64,000 nucleotides of DNA from Lysobacter sp. S4-A87 (lineage in GTDB: Bacteria > Pseudomonadota > Gammaproteobacteria > Xanthomonadales > Xanthomonadaceae): contig NZ_CP093341.1 in assembly GCF_022637455.1 (NCBI RefSeq), positions 3,472,001 through 3,536,000 on the forward strand, given 5' to 3'. Each line of letters starts with the position of its first letter. The stretch's first letter is position 1. The position numbers were made by a program, and so were the translations under genes. Positions 36,031-47,649 of the stretch are shown here, piece after piece. A model generated the notes under the pieces. It ran no database searches, was not told the origin of the DNA, and worked only from the letters and a program-made list of their open reading frames with translations.

Positions 36031-36468
36031 ATGCGTCTCAACACTCTGCAACCCGCTGACGGCGCCCGCCAGGAGCGCACCCGCGTCGGTCGTGGTATCG
36101 GTTCCGGCCTGGGCAAGACCTGCGGCCGCGGCCACAAGGGCTCGTTCGCGCGCTCCGGCAAGGGCAAGATCAAGGCTGGCTTCGAAGGCGGCCAGATGCC
36201 CATGCAGCGTCGCCTGCCCAAGATCGGCTTCCGTTCGAAGCTGCTCAAGGACACCGCTGAAGTCATGCTGTACCAGCTGGAAAAGCTGGAAGCCGGCGAG
36301 ATCGACTTCGCAGCGCTCAAGGCCGCCAAGCTGGTGCCCAGCACCGCCAAGCAGGCCCGGATCGTGAAGAAGGGCGAAGTCAGCAAGAAGTTCGTACTCA
36401 AGGGCGTGGCCGCTACGGCCGGCGCCAAGGCCGCTATCGAAGCGGCCGGCGGCAAGGTCGGGGAGTAA
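36031..36468 (+). CDS. rplO: 50S ribosomal protein L15
   Basis: L15 is a late assembly protein. The 145-residue product has the glycine/arginine-rich N-terminus [20 protein letters not shown], the [17 protein letters not shown] motif and the C-terminal [18 protein letters not shown]. It is 5 bases after rpmD and 7 before secY. Confidence 0.98.
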   Translation: MRLNTLQPADGARQERTRVGRGIGSGLGKTCGRGHKGSFARSGKGKIKAGFEGGQMPMQRRLPKIGFRSKLLKDTAEVMLYQLEKLEAGEIDFAALKAAKLVPSTAKQARIVKKGEVSKKFVLKGVAATAGAKAAIEAAGGKVGE

Positions 36469-36475
36469 GGACTAG

Positions 36476-37840
36476 ATGGCGCGCAGCGGTAGCAATGCAG
36501 TTGCCGGTATCGGTGGCGGGCTCGGGAAGTTCACCGAGCTCCGTCAGCGCCTGCTGTTCGTCGTCGGTGCCCTGATTGTCTACCGCATCGGTTGCTACAT
36601 CCCGGTGCCGGGCGTCAATCCGGAGGCGATGCTCCAGTTGATGGAGACCCAGAAGGGCACCATCGTGGACATGTTCAACATGTTCTCGGGCGGCGCCCTG
36701 CATCGCTTCAGCCTGTTCGCACTCAACGTCATGCCGTACATCTCGGCATCGATCATCGTGCAGCTGCTGGTGCAGATCGTGCCGAGCCTGAAGGCCATCC
36801 AGAAGGAAGGCGAGTCGGGCCGCCGCAAGATCAACCAGTGGTCGCGCATGGGTGCGATCCCGCTGGCCGTGTTCCAGGCCTGGGGTATCGCCACTGCATT
36901 GCAGGCCGGCGGCGCCAGCCAGGGCATCGCGGTGGTCTACAACCCGGGTCCGGGCTTCATCCTGACCGCGGTGATCGCGTTGACCGCCGGCACCATGTTC
37001 CTGATGTGGCTGGGTGAGCAGGTCACGGAGCGGGGTATCGGCAACGGCGTCTCGCTGATCATCTTCTCGGGCATCGTCGCGGGCCTGCCCGCCGCCGTCA
37101 TCGGCATGTTCGAGCAGATCCGCAACGGCGACATGAGCGCCCTGGTCGCAATCGCAGTCGTCGCCATCGTGGTGGGATTCACCTACTTCGTGGTGTTCGT
37201 CGAGCGGGGCCAGCGCCGGATCACGGTCAACTACGCCCGCCGCAGCGGCGGTCGCAGTGCCTACCAGAACCAGTCCTCGTTCCTGCCCTTGAAGCTGAAC
37301 ATGTCGGGCGTGATCCCGGCCATCTTCGCCTCGAGCATCGTGATGTTCCCGGCGACGGCGGCAAACTGGTTCAGCCAGGGCAACACCGGTTCGACCCTGC
37401 ACCGCGTCAGCCAGTGGCTGAACCCGGGCGAGCCGCTGCACATGATCCTGTACGCCGGTCTGATCGTCGGTTTTGCGTTCTTCTACACCGCACTGGTGTT
37501 CAACTCGCAGGAAACGGCCGATAATCTCAAGAAGTCGGGCGCGCTCATCCCGGGCATCCGTCCGGGCAAGTCGACCGCCGACTATATTGATGGTGTGCTG
37601 ACCCGCCTGACGGCGGCCGGCGCGATCTACCTGGTCCTCGTGTGCCTCCTCCCGGAGGTCATGCGTACCGAACTGGGCACCTCGTTCTACTTCGGCGGCA
37701 CCTCGCTGCTGATCGTGGTCGTGGTCGTCATGGATTTCATCGCCCAGATCCAGGCTCATCTGATGTCGCATCAGTACGAGAGCCTGCTGAAGAAGGCGAA
37801 CTTGAAGGGCGGCTCGCGCGGCGGTCTCGCGCGCGGGTGA
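36476..37840 (+). CDS. secY: Preprotein translocase subunit SecY
   Basis: SecY is the protein-conducting channel of the inner membrane. The 454-residue protein has ten hydrophobic segments, the [21 protein letters not shown] first helix region and the plug-containing loop. It also has the [16 protein letters not shown] cytoplasmic loop and the SecA-contact loops near [12 protein letters not shown]. It closes the spc operon. No rpmJ follows, unlike in enterobacteria. Confidence 0.98.
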   Translation: MARSGSNAVAGIGGGLGKFTELRQRLLFVVGALIVYRIGCYIPVPGVNPEAMLQLMETQKGTIVDMFNMFSGGALHRFSLFALNVMPYISASIIVQLLVQIVPSLKAIQKEGESGRRKINQWSRMGAIPLAVFQAWGIATALQAGGASQGIAVVYNPGPGFILTAVIALTAGTMFLMWLGEQVTERGIGNGVSLIIFSGIVAGLPAAVIGMFEQIRNGDMSALVAIAVVAIVVGFTYFVVFVERGQRRITVNYARRSGGRSAYQNQSSFLPLKLNMSGVIPAIFASSIVMFPATAANWFSQGNTGSTLHRVSQWLNPGEPLHMILYAGLIVGFAFFYTALVFNSQETADNLKKSGALIPGIRPGKSTADYIDGVLTRLTAAGAIYLVLVCLLPEVMRTELGTSFYFGGTSLLIVVVVVMDFIAQIQAHLMSHQYESLLKKANLKGGSRGGLARG

Positions 37841-37852
37841 ATCCGGACCGTT

Positions 37853-37875
37853 CCGCGCGCCAGAGTAGCGCGCGG
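37853..37875 (+). terminator. Hairpin after secY
   Basis: An 8-bp stem CCGCGCGC/GCGCGCGG with a 7-base CAGAGTA loop lies 12 bases after the secY stop. There is no T tract. It probably marks the end of the spc operon before the alpha-operon promoter. Confidence 0.45.
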
Positions 37876-38008
37876 GGTTGGGGCAGGGCGGCTAGCCGTC
37901 TTGTCCCCGCCAGTCCAGATTCGTCGCCGGAGCATGGGCACACTCCCCATGCCGGGCTTTGCTGCGCCCCCGGGCGCGGTAGGGCTTCCTATTAACCCGA
38001 GACCTTAG

Positions 38009-38014
38009 TATACT
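38009..38014 (+). promoter_or_regulatory. -10 box upstream of rpsM (alpha operon)
   Basis: TATACT 60 bases before the rpsM start, with a weak -35-like TTCCTA 17 bases upstream (37986-37991). It matches the -10 of rpsL P2 and rplK. Confidence 0.5.
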
Positions 38015-38074
38015 TTCCAGTTCACTCCGCCGGGATTAATCCGTCCTGGCCGCCAATCAGTTGGAGATCGCGTT

Positions 38075-38431
38075 ATGGCGCGTATTGCGGGCGTCAATCT
38101 GCCTGCCCAGAAGCATGTCTGGGTTGGGCTCCAGAGCATTTACGGCATTGGCCGTACCCGTTCCAAGAAGGTCTGTGTCTCGGCTGGCGTCACCGCCACC
38201 ACCAAGATCCGTGACCTTTCCGAGCCGGAAGTCGAGCGCCTGCGCGCCGAAGTCGGCAAGTACGTTGTCGAGGGCGACCTGCGTCGCGAAATCGGCATCG
38301 CCATCAAGCGTCTGATGGACCTGGGCTGCTTCCGCGGCCTGCGTCACCGTCGCGGCCTGCCGCTTCGCGGCCAGCGCACCCGGACCAATGCACGTACCCG
38401 CAAGGGCCCGCGCAAGGCCATCAGGAAGTAA
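38075..38431 (+). CDS. rpsM: 30S ribosomal protein S13
   Basis: S13 forms intersubunit bridges with L5 and contacts P-site tRNA through its basic tail. The 118-residue protein has [21 protein letters not shown], then [20 protein letters not shown], and ends KAIRK. It heads the alpha operon, which S4 represses in E. coli. Confidence 0.98.
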   Translation: MARIAGVNLPAQKHVWVGLQSIYGIGRTRSKKVCVSAGVTATTKIRDLSEPEVERLRAEVGKYVVEGDLRREIGIAIKRLMDLGCFRGLRHRRGLPLRGQRTRTNARTRKGPRKAIRK

Positions 38432-38443
38432 GGGACACAGACC

Positions 38444-38836
38444 ATGGCTAAGCCGGCTGCTGCCAAAACCAAGAAGAAGATCAAGCGCGTCGTCACCGAC
38501 GGCATCGCCCACGTCCACGCTTCTTTCAACAACACCATCATCACGATCACCGACCGCCAGGGCAACGCGCTCTCGTGGGCGACCTCGGGCGGCGCGGGTT
38601 TCCGCGGTTCCCGCAAGTCGACCCCGTTCGCCGCCCAGGTGGCTGCCGAAAAGGCAGGCCGTGCTGCGCTCGACTACGGCGTGAAGTCGCTGGAAGTGCG
38701 CATCAAGGGTCCGGGTCCGGGCCGTGAGTCCGCCGTTCGTTCGCTGAACAACGTCGGTTACAAGATCATGAACATCATCGACGTGACGCCTATCCCGCAC
38801 AACGGGTGCCGTCCGCCGAAGAAGCGTCGCGTCTGA
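38444..38836 (+). CDS. rpsK: 30S ribosomal protein S11
   Basis: S11 lies on the platform beside the mRNA exit. The 130-residue protein has an Ala/Lys-rich lead, [20 protein letters not shown], the [20 protein letters not shown] motif and the C-terminal [14 protein letters not shown]. The asparagine-glycine pair that becomes isoaspartate in E. coli is present. Confidence 0.98.
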   Translation: MAKPAAAKTKKKIKRVVTDGIAHVHASFNNTIITITDRQGNALSWATSGGAGFRGSRKSTPFAAQVAAEKAGRAALDYGVKSLEVRIKGPGPGRESAVRSLNNVGYKIMNIIDVTPIPHNGCRPPKKRRV

Positions 38837-38850
38837 GGAGCTGAAGAAAA

Positions 38851-39480
38851 ATGGCTCGTTATATTGGTCCCACCTGTAAGCTCGCTCGTCGCGAAGGCGC
38901 CGACCTCGGCTTGAAGTCGTCCGCTCGTGCACTGGATTCCAAGTGCAAGCTCGAGCAGAAGCCCGGCCAGCACGGCCCGACCGCCCGCAAGGGCAAGCTG
39001 TCGGACTACGCCACCCAGCTGCGCGAAAAGCAGAAGGTCAAGCGTATCTACGGTCTGCTGGAGCGTCAGTTCCGCAACTACTACAAGAAGGCCTCGACCA
39101 AGAAGGGCAACACGGGTGAAAACCTGCTGCAGCTCCTCGAGACCCGCCTGGACAACGTCGTCTACCGCATGGGCTTCGCGGTGACCCGTCCGGCCGCCCG
39201 CCAGCTGGTTTCGCACCGCGGCGTCACGGTCAATGGCAAGTCGGTCAACCTGCCTTCGTACCAGGTCAAGGCTGGCGACGCGATCGCGCTGGCCGAACGC
39301 GCCCAGAAGCAGCTCCGCGTGCAGGAATCCCTGACCGTGGCGCAGCAGATGGACCTCTCGCCGTCGTGGGTTGAAGTCGACAGCAAGAAGTTCGCTGGTG
39401 TGTTCAAGGCTGTTCCGGATCGTGCTGACCTGCCGCAAGACATCAATGAAGCGCTGATCGTCGAGCTGTACTCGAAGTAA
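38851..39480 (+). CDS. rpsD: 30S ribosomal protein S4
   Basis: S4 starts 30S assembly and represses the alpha operon in E. coli. The 209-residue protein contains the S4 RNA-binding motif region [32 protein letters not shown], and ends [13 protein letters not shown]. Cysteines near the N-terminus are scattered rather than a full zinc cluster. Confidence 0.98.
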   Translation: MARYIGPTCKLARREGADLGLKSSARALDSKCKLEQKPGQHGPTARKGKLSDYATQLREKQKVKRIYGLLERQFRNYYKKASTKKGNTGENLLQLLETRLDNVVYRMGFAVTRPAARQLVSHRGVTVNGKSVNLPSYQVKAGDAIALAERAQKQLRVQESLTVAQQMDLSPSWVEVDSKKFAGVFKAVPDRADLPQDINEALIVELYSK

Positions 39481-39498
39481 TCCAGGAGACGCCACAAC

Positions 39499-40497
39499 AT
39501 GACGGTTACCGCAAACCAGGTGCTGCGCCCGCGCGGCCCCCAGATCGAACGCCTTACGGGCAACCGTGCCAAGGTCGTGATCGAGCCGCTGGAGCGTGGC
39601 TATGGCCACACCCTCGGCAATGCGCTGCGCCGTGTGCTGCTGTCGTCGATCCCGGGCTTCGCAATCACGGAAGTCGAGATCGATGGCGTGCTGCACGAGT
39701 ACACCACGGTCGAAGGCCTGCAGGAGGATGTCCTCGAGGTTCTGCTGAACCTCAAGGACGTCGCCATCCGCATGCACACCGGCGAGTCGGCGACCCTGTC
39801 GCTCGCCAAGCAGGGCCCCGGCATTGTCACCGCCGGTGACATCAAGACCGACCACAACGTCGAGATCCTCAACACCGAGCATGTGATCGCGCACCTGACC
39901 AAGGACACCGCGCTCAACATGCGTCTGAAGATCGAGCGTGGTTTCGGCTACCAGCCGGCCGCCGCTCGTCGTCGCCCGGACGAGGAAACCCGCGCCATTG
40001 GTCGCCTGATGCTGGATGCCAGCTTCTCGCCGGTCCGCCGCGTCGCGTATGCCGTTGAAGCGGCCCGCGTGGAGCAGCGCACCGACCTGGACAAGCTGGT
40101 CCTGGACATCGAGACCAACGGCACGATCGACGCCGAGGAAGCCGTCCGCACCGCGGCCGACATCCTCACCGACCAGCTGTCGGTGTTCGGCGACTTCACC
40201 CACCGCGATCGCGGTGCGGCGAAGCCGGCCACCAGCGGCATCGACCCGATCCTGCTGCGTCCGATCGACGACCTCGAGCTCACCGTGCGTTCGGCCAACT
40301 GCCTCAAGGCCGAGAGCATCTACTACGTCGGCGATCTGATCCAGAAGACCGAAGTGGAGCTGCTCAAGACGCCGAACCTCGGCAAGAAGTCGCTCACCGA
40401 GATCAAGGAAGTCCTCGCCCAGCGCGGTCTTTCGCTCGGCATGAAGCTGGAAAACTGGCCGCCCGCTGGCATCGCCCAGCACGGCATGATGGGCTGA
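39499..40497 (+). CDS. rpoA: RNA polymerase alpha subunit
   Basis: Alpha assembles RNA polymerase through its N-terminal domain and contacts UP elements and activators through its C-terminal domain. The 332-residue protein has [20 protein letters not shown] in the NTD. The CTD has [14 protein letters not shown] and [22 protein letters not shown], with the helix-hairpin-helix intact. A strong terminator-like hairpin follows. Confidence 0.98.
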   Translation: MTVTANQVLRPRGPQIERLTGNRAKVVIEPLERGYGHTLGNALRRVLLSSIPGFAITEVEIDGVLHEYTTVEGLQEDVLEVLLNLKDVAIRMHTGESATLSLAKQGPGIVTAGDIKTDHNVEILNTEHVIAHLTKDTALNMRLKIERGFGYQPAAARRRPDEETRAIGRLMLDASFSPVRRVAYAVEAARVEQRTDLDKLVLDIETNGTIDAEEAVRTAADILTDQLSVFGDFTHRDRGAAKPATSGIDPILLRPIDDLELTVRSANCLKAESIYYVGDLIQKTEVELLKTPNLGKKSLTEIKEVLAQRGLSLGMKLENWPPAGIAQHGMMG

Positions 40498-40516
40498 GCG
40501 TAACCGCTCAGACCGG

Positions 40517-40544
40517 ACAGGCCGCACCCAAGGGTGCGGCCTGT
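40517..40544 (+). terminator. Terminator between rpoA and rplQ
   Basis: A 13-bp stem ACAGGCCGCACCC/GGGTGCGGCCTGT with an AA centre lies 20 bases after the rpoA stop and is followed by GTTCTT. It likely ends most rpoA transcripts. The rest of the gap (40545-40695) has one short GGGCC palindrome and no clear promoter. Confidence 0.65.
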
Positions 40545-40695
40545 GTTCTTGAAAGTAGCAAGACACCGACGGGCCTGAAGGCCCGCGGCAAGCCGGCCAC
40601 GGAGGGTCGGTTCGGGCCACCCGCAGTCCACTGTGTCAACGCCTGGATGGCGACAGCGAAGTTCAACGAATCAACATTCAACAGGAATCACGACC

Positions 40696-41070
40696 ATGCG
40701 CCACCAGAAAGCCGGCCGTAAGTTCAGCCGCACCAGTGCTCACCGCGATGCCATGTTCACCAACATGGCGGCCTCGCTGATCAAGCACGGCCTCATCCGC
40801 ACCACCCTGCCCAAGGCCAAGGAGCTGCGTCGCGTTGCCGAGCCGCTCATCACCCTGGCCAAGGTCGATGGCGTTGCCAATCGCCGCCTTGCCTTCTCGC
40901 GCCTGCGCGACAAGGAAGCCGTCGGCACGCTGTTCACCACCCTGGGCCCGCGTTACCAGTCCCGTCCGGGCGGCTACCTGCGCATCCTCAAGTGCGGTTT
41001 CCGCGCTGGCGACAATGCGCCGATGGCCTACGTCGAGCTGGTCGACCGTCCGGAAGCCGCTGCGGAGTAA
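40696..41070 (+). CDS. rplQ: 50S ribosomal protein L17
   Basis: L17 lies near the tunnel exit. The 124-residue form from 40696 ([20 protein letters not shown]) is the family start; an earlier in-frame start would add residues not found in relatives. It ends [13 protein letters not shown] 198-base gap with a terminator-like hairpin separates it from rpoA, although the two are adjacent in most proteobacteria. Confidence 0.97.
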   Translation: MRHQKAGRKFSRTSAHRDAMFTNMAASLIKHGLIRTTLPKAKELRRVAEPLITLAKVDGVANRRLAFSRLRDKEAVGTLFTTLGPRYQSRPGGYLRILKCGFRAGDNAPMAYVELVDRPEAAAE

Positions 41071-41097
41071 TCCGTTGCGCGCCATGTGTTGAAGGCA

Positions 41098-41129
41098 AAC
41101 CCCGGCCCGGTGCCGGGGTTTTGCTTTTT
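41098..41129 (+). terminator. Intrinsic terminator after rplQ
   Basis: A 9-bp stem AACCCCGGC/GCCGGGGTT with loop CCGGT is followed by TTGCTTTTT. This is the clean end of the ribosomal protein cluster. Confidence 0.88.
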
Positions 41130-41151
41130 GGCGCCATCCGTCACGCATGAC

Positions 41152-41179
41152 CCGGGTGCGCTTCGCTTACCCGGGCTAC
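41152..41179 (+). repeat. Palindromic repeat, family B
   Basis: A 28-base element beginning CCGGGTGCGCTTCGC and ending ACCCGGGCTAC. An identical copy lies at 48379-48406 and an inverted relative at 48330-48362. CCGGGT and ACCCGG form its arms. Confidence 0.8.
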
Positions 41180-41253
41180 TTATGCGGTGGGGGGTTGGGT
41201 TGGCGCGTTCGTGCGAGTGGATGCTTGTGGGTATCGCCGTTAAGCTTGGCGGC

Positions 41254-41760
41254 ATGACCAATGCCATCCTGCGCGGCTCGTTCCGCATCCAGTTCCTGCT
41301 CGGATTCCTCGCCTGCGCCGGCCTGTTGGGCTTCGCGTTCTATCTCCAGCTCCATGACGGCCTTGAGCCTTGCCCGCTGTGCATCTTCCAGCGAGTGGCG
41401 TTCTTCGCGATGGGCCTGGTGTTCCTGCTCGGTGCATTGCACGCGCCCAATGGCGTGAGCGGTCGCCGTGGCTATGGTGTCGCGGCGCTGCTGGCGGCAC
41501 TGGGTGGTATCGCCGTGGCCGGCAATCACGTCCGCCTGCAGCACCTGCCGCCAGACCAGGTGCCGTCGTGCGGCCCGGGCCTGGACTACATGCTCGAGGC
41601 GATGCCGATCACCGGCGTGATCCGCAAGGTGATGACCGGTTCGGGCGAGTGCGCGAGCGTCGACTGGTCGTTCCTCGGCATGTCGATGCCGACCTGGAGC
41701 CTGGTCTGGTTCGTGCTGCTGGCGATCTGGGCGGGATACGCGGCCTTTCGTCGTCGCTAA
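41254..41760 (+). CDS. dsbB: Disulfide bond formation protein DsbB
   Basis: DsbB reoxidises DsbA in the periplasm and passes electrons to quinones. The 168-residue protein has four hydrophobic membrane segments. The first periplasmic cysteine pair is EPCPLCIFQR, and the second is the separated cysteines in VPSCGPG and GSGECAS. I chose the ATG at 41254 (MTNAILRGSFRIQFLL) for family length; an in-frame ATG at 41221 is possible. It is the first gene after the ribosomal cluster. Confidence 0.94.
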   Translation: MTNAILRGSFRIQFLLGFLACAGLLGFAFYLQLHDGLEPCPLCIFQRVAFFAMGLVFLLGALHAPNGVSGRRGYGVAALLAALGGIAVAGNHVRLQHLPPDQVPSCGPGLDYMLEAMPITGVIRKVMTGSGECASVDWSFLGMSMPTWSLVWFVLLAIWAGYAAFRRR

Positions 41761-41878
41761 CGGCGTTCTCTCCAGTATCCCGGGCCCATCGGGGCGTAGA
41801 CCTCGGTTGCCGCTGTAACGGTTGCAGCGCGACTGGTGAGCGCCCATAGTGGTTCGCCGCATTGCAGCATTCCGTGTC

Positions 41879-43267
41879 ATGCCCAGCCCAGATCGCAACC
41901 TCCGTGCCGTGAACCTGCCCGCCGACTGGGCCCCCCAGTCCTGGCGCAACCGTACTGCGATGCAGTTGCCGCAGTATCCGGACGCGGCTGCGCTCGAGTC
42001 GGCGCTGGCCGAACTGCGCGAGCTGCCGCCGCTGGTGACGTCGTGGGAGATCCTCTCGCTCAAGCAGCAGCTGGCCGAGGCACAGGAAGGCAAGCGCTTC
42101 CTGCTGCAGGGTGGCGACTGCGCCGAGAGTTTCTCGGCCTGCAATTCCGGCGTGATTTCCAACCGCCTCAAGGTGCTGCTGCAGATGAGCCTGGTGCTCG
42201 TCCACGGCATGCGCAAGCCGGTGGTGCGCGTCGGCCGTTTCGCCGGCCAGTACGCCAAGCCGCGTTCGACCGACACCGAGACGATCGGTGAGGTGACGCT
42301 GCCGAGTTACCGCGGCGACATGGTCAACGCACCGGAATTCACCGGCGCTGCACGCGCGCCCGATCCGCGCCGGATGATCAAGGCGCATGCGCGCTCGGCG
42401 ATGACGATGAACTTCGTCCGTGCGCTGATCGACGGCGGTTTCGCCGACCTGCACCATCCCGAATACTGGAACCTCAGCTGGGTCGGTCATTCCGAGCTGG
42501 CCGAGGAATACCGGCGCATGGTCACCGCGATCGGCGACGCGGTCCGCTTCATGGAGACGCTGTCGGGCGCGGAAGTACACAACCTCAACCGGGTTGATTT
42601 CTACACCTCGCACGAAGCGCTGCTGCTGCCGTACGAAGAATCGCTGACCCGCCAGGTGCCGCGTCACTGGGGCTGGTTCAACCTCAGCACGCATTACCCG
42701 TGGATCGGCATGCGCACCGCTGCGGTCGATGGCGCCCATGCCGAGTACTTCCGCGGCATCCGCAACCCGATCGCGCTGAAGGTGGGCCCGTCGGTGACGC
42801 CGGACCAGCTGCTGCGCACGATGGACCTTCTCAATCCCGAGGACGAGCCGGGCCGCCTGACCTTCATCCATCGCATGGGTGCGACCGGCATCGCCGAGAA
42901 GCTGCCGCCGCTGCTGGATGCGGTGCGTCGCGACGGTCGTCGCGTGCTGTGGGTGTGCGACCCGATGCATGGCAACACCGAGAGCACCAGCAACGGCTAC
43001 AAGACGCGTCGCTTCCGCAACATCCGCAGCGAAGTGGAGCAGTCGTTCGAGTTGCATGCCGCCGCCGGTACGCGCCTGGGTGGCGTGCACCTGGAGCTCA
43101 CCGGCGAGGACGTCACCGAGTGCCTGGGTGGCGCGCGCGAGCTGACCGAGAGCGATCTGGAGCGGGCGTACATGTCGACGGTCGATCCGCGCCTGAACTA
43201 CGAACAGGCGCTGGAGATCGCGATGCTGATCGTGCGCAAGCAGGCGCAGATCGCGGCGCCGGCGTAA
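41879..43267 (+). CDS. 3-deoxy-7-phosphoheptulonate synthase, class II
   Basis: This enzyme joins phosphoenolpyruvate and erythrose-4-phosphate in the first step of the shikimate pathway. The 462-residue protein is the plant-like class II type, not the AroF/G/H type. It shows QGGDCAESF, RVGRFAGQYAKPRS, NPIALKVGPS and WVCDPMHGNTE, the metal and substrate motifs of the class. I chose the ATG at 41879 (MPSPDRNL); a GTG at 41849 adds ten residues. No leader peptide or attenuator is visible upstream. Confidence 0.94.
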   Translation: MPSPDRNLRAVNLPADWAPQSWRNRTAMQLPQYPDAAALESALAELRELPPLVTSWEILSLKQQLAEAQEGKRFLLQGGDCAESFSACNSGVISNRLKVLLQMSLVLVHGMRKPVVRVGRFAGQYAKPRSTDTETIGEVTLPSYRGDMVNAPEFTGAARAPDPRRMIKAHARSAMTMNFVRALIDGGFADLHHPEYWNLSWVGHSELAEEYRRMVTAIGDAVRFMETLSGAEVHNLNRVDFYTSHEALLLPYEESLTRQVPRHWGWFNLSTHYPWIGMRTAAVDGAHAEYFRGIRNPIALKVGPSVTPDQLLRTMDLLNPEDEPGRLTFIHRMGATGIAEKLPPLLDAVRRDGRRVLWVCDPMHGNTESTSNGYKTRRFRNIRSEVEQSFELHAAAGTRLGGVHLELTGEDVTECLGGARELTESDLERAYMSTVDPRLNYEQALEIAMLIVRKQAQIAAPA

Positions 43268-43302
43268 GGGCGGGGGCGGGAGCCCCTTGCCGTCGCAAAT
43301 CG

Positions 43303-43337
43303 CAACGTCCATGGATCCCCGCCTTCGCGGGGATGAC
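43303..43337 (+). repeat. REP-like palindrome, family A
   Basis: This copy reads CAACGTCC, then TGGATCCCCGCCTTCGCGGGGATGAC, the reverse orientation of the 8930 copy with one base changed in the flank. It lies between the convergent DAHP synthase and amidase genes. Confidence 0.85.
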
Positions 43338-43344
43338 GATCAAG

Positions 43345-43370
43345 GTCATCCCGGCCTTCGCCGGGATGAG
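43345..43370 (+). repeat. REP-like palindrome, family A variant
   Basis: GTCATCCCGGCCTTCGCCGGGATGAG, with CCCGG/CCGGG in the stem. It lies 8 bases after the previous copy, making a REP pair between convergent genes that may act as a bidirectional terminator. Confidence 0.8.
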
Positions 43371-43381
43371 GATCGAATGCG

Positions 43382-45043
43382 TCAGCCCTTGCTGGTTCCG
43401 ATCGCTGCCGTCGCCAGGAACTTCGGCGCCTTGCGCGCCTTGGTCTTCTGTTCGAATGCGTACGCCAGCTCGATCAGGCGCGGTTCGCTCCAGGCCGGAC
43501 CCATGAAGATGATGCCGATCGGCAGGCCGAAGCTGTCGCCCATCGGCACGGTGATGCTGGGCGTGCCCGCCACGGCTGCGGCGCCGTAACCCTCGCCGAG
43601 GAAGTGGTCGCCGTTGACCGGGTCGATCAGCCATGCCGGCGCCGTCGCAGGCGCGATCACGGCGTCGAGGTTGTTGGCCGTCAGCGTCGCTTCCAGGCCT
43701 TCGGCACCGGCCAGGCGCCGTGCCTTGCTGCGTGCCTCGATATAGCCGATTTCGTCGAGCGCGCCCTTGGCCTGCGCGCGTTCGAACAGCTCCTGGCCGA
43801 AGTAGGGCATTTCCTTGCCGGCATTCTTGCGGTTGTAGTCGATCAGCCCGGCCAGCGATGTCACCTGTGCGCCACTGCGCGACAGGTAGCCATCGACGCC
43901 GTGCTTGAACTCGTACAGCAGCACGTCCATCTCCGCCTCGTCCCAGCTGCCGGCGCCGGCAATCTCGACGTCGACGACTTCGGCGCCGGCCTTGCGCATG
44001 GCCTCGATGCTGCGCTCAAGGGCAGCATCGGCATCGGGGTGGAAGCCCATCGCCTTGCGCAGCACACCGATGCGCGCGCCGCGCAGGCCGTCGGCATTGA
44101 GTCTGGCGTGGTAGTCGAACATCGCCCGGCCGGTGCTTTCGGCGGTGGCCGGGTCGGCGTCGTCGCGGCCGACGATCGCCGACAGCAGCACCGCTGCGTC
44201 GGCGACGCTGCGCGCCATCGGGCCGGCGGTGTCCTGGCTGTGCGAGATCGGGATGATGCCGTTGCGGCTGACCAGGCCGACCGTCGGCTTGATGCCGACC
44301 AGGCCGGCGACCGAGGACGGGCAGATGATGCTGCCGTCGGTCTCGGTGCCGATCGCGGCCGCGGCCAGGCTGGCGGCGATGGCGCTGCCGCTGCCGGAAC
44401 TGGAGCCGCACGGTGAGCGGTCGAGCGCGTACGGGTTGCGCGTCTGTCCACCGCGCGCGCTCCAGCCGGAGCTCGAGCGCGAGGAACGGAAGTTGGCCCA
44501 TTCGCTGAGGTTGGTCTTGCCCAGGATCACCGCCCCGGCTTCGCGCAGGCGCGCCACCAGGAAGGCGTCGGTGCGCGGGTGGTTCGAAGCCAGCGCGAGC
44601 GAGCCGGCCGAATTCACCATCGGCGTGGCGTCGATGTTGTCCTTGAGCAGGATCGGCACGCCGTGCAGCGGGCCGCGCACGCGTCCGGCCTTGCGCTCTG
44701 CATCGCGCGCGTCGGCTTCCTTGAGTGCGTCCGGATTGGTCTCGATCACCGCGTTGAGGCGCGGGCCGGCATCGTCGATGGCGGCGATCTGGTCGAGATA
44801 GGCCTGGGTCAGCGCATGGCTGCTGAGTTCGCCGCGTTCCATGCGCGCCTGCAGTTCGGCGATGCCGACCTCGGCGAAGGCAAAACCTCGGGCAGGCGCG
44901 GGGCCGGCATTCGCCGACGCGACCGGTACCCCGGGCTTGGATGCAGCAGCACCCGCATCAGGCGCGGCAGCGCGCTGGCAGGCAGGCAACAAGGCGATCA
45001 TCGTCGCCAAAGACAACGTCATCGATACAGGCAAAGAGCGCAT
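43382..45043 (-). CDS. Amidase-signature family lipoprotein
   Basis: The 553-residue protein belongs to the amidase signature family (Ser-cisSer-Lys hydrolases of amide bonds). A lipobox ending LLPAC places a lipidated Cys at residue 22, so the enzyme should be anchored in the periplasm. The triad is visible as Lys134 in VPILLKDNI, a serine in CGSSSGSGS (about 214) and the nucleophile in ETDGSII (Ser238). The substrate cannot be told from sequence. It is not GatA, which lacks a lipoprotein signal. It lies downstream of the DUF2127 gene on the same strand, 63 bases away. Confidence 0.9.
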   Translation of the reverse strand: MRSLPVSMTLSLATMIALLPACQRAAAPDAGAAASKPGVPVASANAGPAPARGFAFAEVGIAELQARMERGELSSHALTQAYLDQIAAIDDAGPRLNAVIETNPDALKEADARDAERKAGRVRGPLHGVPILLKDNIDATPMVNSAGSLALASNHPRTDAFLVARLREAGAVILGKTNLSEWANFRSSRSSSGWSARGGQTRNPYALDRSPCGSSSGSGSAIAASLAAAAIGTETDGSIICPSSVAGLVGIKPTVGLVSRNGIIPISHSQDTAGPMARSVADAAVLLSAIVGRDDADPATAESTGRAMFDYHARLNADGLRGARIGVLRKAMGFHPDADAALERSIEAMRKAGAEVVDVEIAGAGSWDEAEMDVLLYEFKHGVDGYLSRSGAQVTSLAGLIDYNRKNAGKEMPYFGQELFERAQAKGALDEIGYIEARSKARRLAGAEGLEATLTANNLDAVIAPATAPAWLIDPVNGDHFLGEGYGAAAVAGTPSITVPMGDSFGLPIGIIFMGPAWSEPRLIELAYAFEQKTKARKAPKFLATAAIGTSKG

Positions 45044-45106
45044 TGCGATTCCCCGGTCGCGGATGGCCGTGGCCGAGCATACGCGAAACTGAACCGCCGT
45101 CAGGCC

Positions 45107-45577
45107 TTATTGGCGACGCTTGACCAGATCGCGTGCCAGCACTGCGACGACGATCAAGTTGACGGCCAGCACGGCCCATGAGGTCCAGCCGGGGTGGTGG
45201 TACACCGCGTAGACGTCCAGGGGCAGGTAGATCGCGGCGCTGATGCAGCCCAGCCAGGAGGCCCAGGCCTTGGCCCGCCACAGGCCCCAGGCCTCGAGCA
45301 TGCGCAGCAGGCCGTAGGCCAGGACCACCGCGGCAGCCAGATGCACGCCGTCGGGATTGATGACCTTGTTCAACCAGGCCAGTGCGCCTTCGTTGGGGTC
45401 GAGCTGGAACCGTGCGATCAGCTCATGCAGCCAGCGCAGGAGGGGCGCCGGCCCGAGAAGTTCGAGGCCGCTGGCTGCCAGCAGTGCCAGCAGGCCCTTG
45501 GCGGCCTCGAAGATCGCGATGACATGGAGCCCCGGATGCGCGTGCGGATCCGGGTTGTAGTGCTGGGCGTCGGTCAT
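45107..45577 (-). CDS. DUF2127 membrane protein
   Basis: The 156-residue protein has four hydrophobic stretches separated by short loops. The AIFEAAKGLLALLA start and the AYGLLRMLEAWGLWRAKAWA segment are features of the DUF2127 family. Function is unknown. The N-terminal lead MTDAQHYNPDPHAHPGLHV is histidine-rich. It lies 39 bases after typA and may share its transcript. Confidence 0.85.
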   Translation of the reverse strand: MTDAQHYNPDPHAHPGLHVIAIFEAAKGLLALLAASGLELLGPAPLLRWLHELIARFQLDPNEGALAWLNKVINPDGVHLAAAVVLAYGLLRMLEAWGLWRAKAWASWLGCISAAIYLPLDVYAVYHHPGWTSWAVLAVNLIVVAVLARDLVKRRQ

Positions 45578-45616
45578 GTTGGCGAGTCGACGCCCTGGTG
45601 CGTGCCGTTACGTGGC

Positions 45617-47446
<1,830 letters not shown>

Positions 47447-47492
47447 GCGAAAAGGCCGGCAGACCGGCACTCGGGCGAGGAGGTAGCCGGGC

Positions 47493-47498
47493 ATTATA
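47493..47498 (-). promoter_or_regulatory. Candidate typA -10 box
   Basis: A perfect TATAAT on the reverse strand lies 47 bases upstream of the typA start, in the divergent gap with the cyclophilin gene. No good -35 is seen 17 bases away (AGGCAG). Confidence 0.5.
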
Positions 47499-47649
47499 CC
47501 CGTCAATGATGACCTCTGCCTGTTCAGCTGGAGGCGCTGCAAGTACCCTTGTCAACGGCCCGGGCCGCCGCCATCTGAACGGCAAGTCTGAACGCTTTTC
47601 GCCTGATTCCCCCGCAATTACCCCCCGAACACGTCCAGGAGACGGATTC

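Noticed and set aside
37841-38074. Possible rpmJ in the secY-rpsM gap
   Set aside because: No small frame with the Cys/His zinc pattern of L36 on either strand.
41821-41878. Attenuator or leader peptide for DAHP synthase
   Set aside because: The short upstream region has no run of aromatic codons and no terminator-antiterminator pair.
43303-43370. CRISPR-like pair of repeats
   Set aside because: The two units are palindromic REPs of unequal sequence with no regular spacers; similar units are scattered singly elsewhere.
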